Below, piece by piece: positions 20,537 to 21,472 of a stretch of 21,472 nucleotides of DNA. The notes below the pieces were generated by a model. It ran no database searches and was not told the origin of the DNA. It saw nothing but the letters and a program-made list of their open reading frames with translations. Both the position numbers and the translations under genes were made by a program. Numbering within the stretch: the stretch's first letter is position 1; each line of letters starts with the position of its first letter. This DNA comes from Scatomorpha gallistercoris (lineage in GTDB: Bacteria; Bacillota; Clostridia; Oscillospirales; Oscillospiraceae): contig DVFX01000103.1 of assembly GCA_018713005.1 (NCBI GenBank), forward strand, positions 1-21,472, read 5' to 3'.

Positions 20537-21421
20537 TTATGGATTTGCAGCTATCTCCGTCAGTATCTGCAAAAACCTCCTGAGCAGCGGTGTGAGCTCC
20601 TCGGCCATATACGCCGCGCCATAGGACACCGGCTCGGTGCCCTCTATAGGGATATACCTCACTCCCGGCACGCGTATGCCCGGAGTATCAATCAGCACCG
20701 CCGCGGCAAAGCCCGCCGCCACGACGTAGCTCTGCACCTCCACGCTCTCGCAGAACACTATCCTGCCCGGGTCGCTTTCGGCTATAAGGTGGTTCTGGAC
20801 CAGAGTTACGGCTCTCGGCGCCGCATCGGGGCGGGAAATGGCTATGTTGCCAAACGAGGATATGTCCTCCACCCCGACCCGCTCTCGGCCCGCGAGGGCG
20901 CTGCCCTCCGCCACGGCGCACACTACGCCGCAGACGGATATTTCGCGGTAAACCGCGCGCTTGGGCGCCCCCTCACGGAACGCAGGCATAATCTGTATCT
21001 CCGCGTCGTAGAGCAGGTTCTGCAGCGTATCGTGCGGCACGACCCGCAGAGCCGGGACGAACCCGCGCTCATCCTCCTCCCTGAGCCGGCTCAGCGCCCC
21101 GGTGAGCAGTCCCAGCTCAAGAGTGTTGCGGCAGCCCACGCCCAGTATCCTCTGCTGCTCCTCGCGGGAAGCGCGCAGCCTCCCCTTGGAGACGTTGAAA
21201 AGCCGCAATATCTCTCCGGCGTACTGCGTGTACAGGTATCCCTCCTGCGTCAACCGCACGCTTTTGCTGCTGCGCTGGAACAGCTTCACGCCCAGCTCGT
21301 CCTCCAGCGCGTTTATCTGGTGGCTCACGGCCGGCTGCGTGAGCCGCAGCCTCTCGGCGGCACGCGAAAAGTTCAGCGTGTCGGACACCGCGAGAAAGCA
21401 CTCGAGCTGTGTTGTATTCAA
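20537..21421 (-). CDS. LysR-family transcriptional regulator
   Basis: 294 residues, standard length. The N-terminal winged helix-turn-helix is clear: QLECFLAVSDTLNFSRAAERLRLTQPAVSHQINALEDELGVKLFQRS (about 5-51). A linker helix and a substrate-binding domain follow (about 90-290), with GVGCRNTLELGLL and the late ISRPDAAPRAVTLVQNHL. The start codon is TTG at 21421 with GGGAGGGA spaced seven bases upstream; no ATG is available near the N-terminus, where LysR proteins normally begin. Co-oriented with and directly upstream of the ABC-FmdE operon, so it likely controls it, though LysR genes are more often divergent. The ligand is unknown. Confidence 0.93.
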   Translation of the reverse strand: MNTTQLECFLAVSDTLNFSRAAERLRLTQPAVSHQINALEDELGVKLFQRSSKSVRLTQEGYLYTQYAGEILRLFNVSKGRLRASREEQQRILGVGCRNTLELGLLTGALSRLREEDERGFVPALRVVPHDTLQNLLYDAEIQIMPAFREGAPKRAVYREISVCGVVCAVAEGSALAGRERVGVEDISSFGNIAISRPDAAPRAVTLVQNHLIAESDPGRIVFCESVEVQSYVVAAGFAAAVLIDTPGIRVPGVRYIPIEGTEPVSYGAAYMAEELTPLLRRFLQILTEIAANP

Positions 21422-21472
21422 ACAAATCCCTCCCCCTGTCTTACCTGTCCGTTTGTACGATACAGAAAAGCT

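Overview
The window looks like chromosomal DNA of a high-GC, probably spore-forming Firmicute of the Clostridia, most plausibly an Oscillospiraceae-like gut bacterium. The basis is GGAGG-type ribosome binding sites, sigma-A type promoters, the DUF2325/DUF3793/flavodoxin trio, a GPT-repeat collagen-like (exosporium type) protein, an RsiV-like ECF sigma/anti-sigma pair and an FmdE-linked metal-type ABC transporter. The taxonomic call is inference; no marker gene fixes the genus.

Layout: 1-736 is the 5' part of an IS30-family transposase, cut by the window edge. 901-2351 is a three-gene operon (DUF2325, DUF3793, flavodoxin) behind a near-consensus promoter with two DtxR-like inverted repeats. 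2411-4681 holds a collagen-like surface protein and a downstream glycosyltransferase. 4819-7423 holds a solitary phosphate acyltransferase and the MltG transglycosylase. A tiny 12-cysteine protein (7587-7736), too short for standard gene calling, faces a tight operon reading sirtuin, TagA-type glycosyltransferase, thymidylate kinase, 5-formyl-THF cyclo-ligase (10457 down to 7771). Upstream lie a hairpin-rich 332-bp gap, guaB, an OGG-type DNA glycosylase and a divergent GNAT acetyltransferase. A tRNA-Asp/tRNA-Thr operon follows, then a secreted protein with a degenerate polysaccharide-deacetylase fold, the ECF sigma/anti-sigma pair, and an operon for a LysR regulator, binding lipoprotein, FecCD permease, ATPase and FmdE-like protein.

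The most unusual observation is a pair of related, non-coding, hairpin-rich repeats (A, 15261-15420; B, 16711-16983) in inverted orientation on either side of the sigma/anti-sigma pair. Each lies in the 5' arm of a rho-independent terminator and is flanked by duplicated terminator sequence. Removing copy B together with one GGGCG duplicate exactly restores a 15-bp-arm bidirectional terminator. This suggests a small non-autonomous mobile element that targets terminator hairpins, or a structured RNA module built onto terminators. I do not recognise it as a named family.

Other points of interest are the candidate iron-responsive operators upstream of DUF2325, the collagen-like protein/glycosyltransferase pair, and the sirtuin leading an envelope and nucleotide operon.
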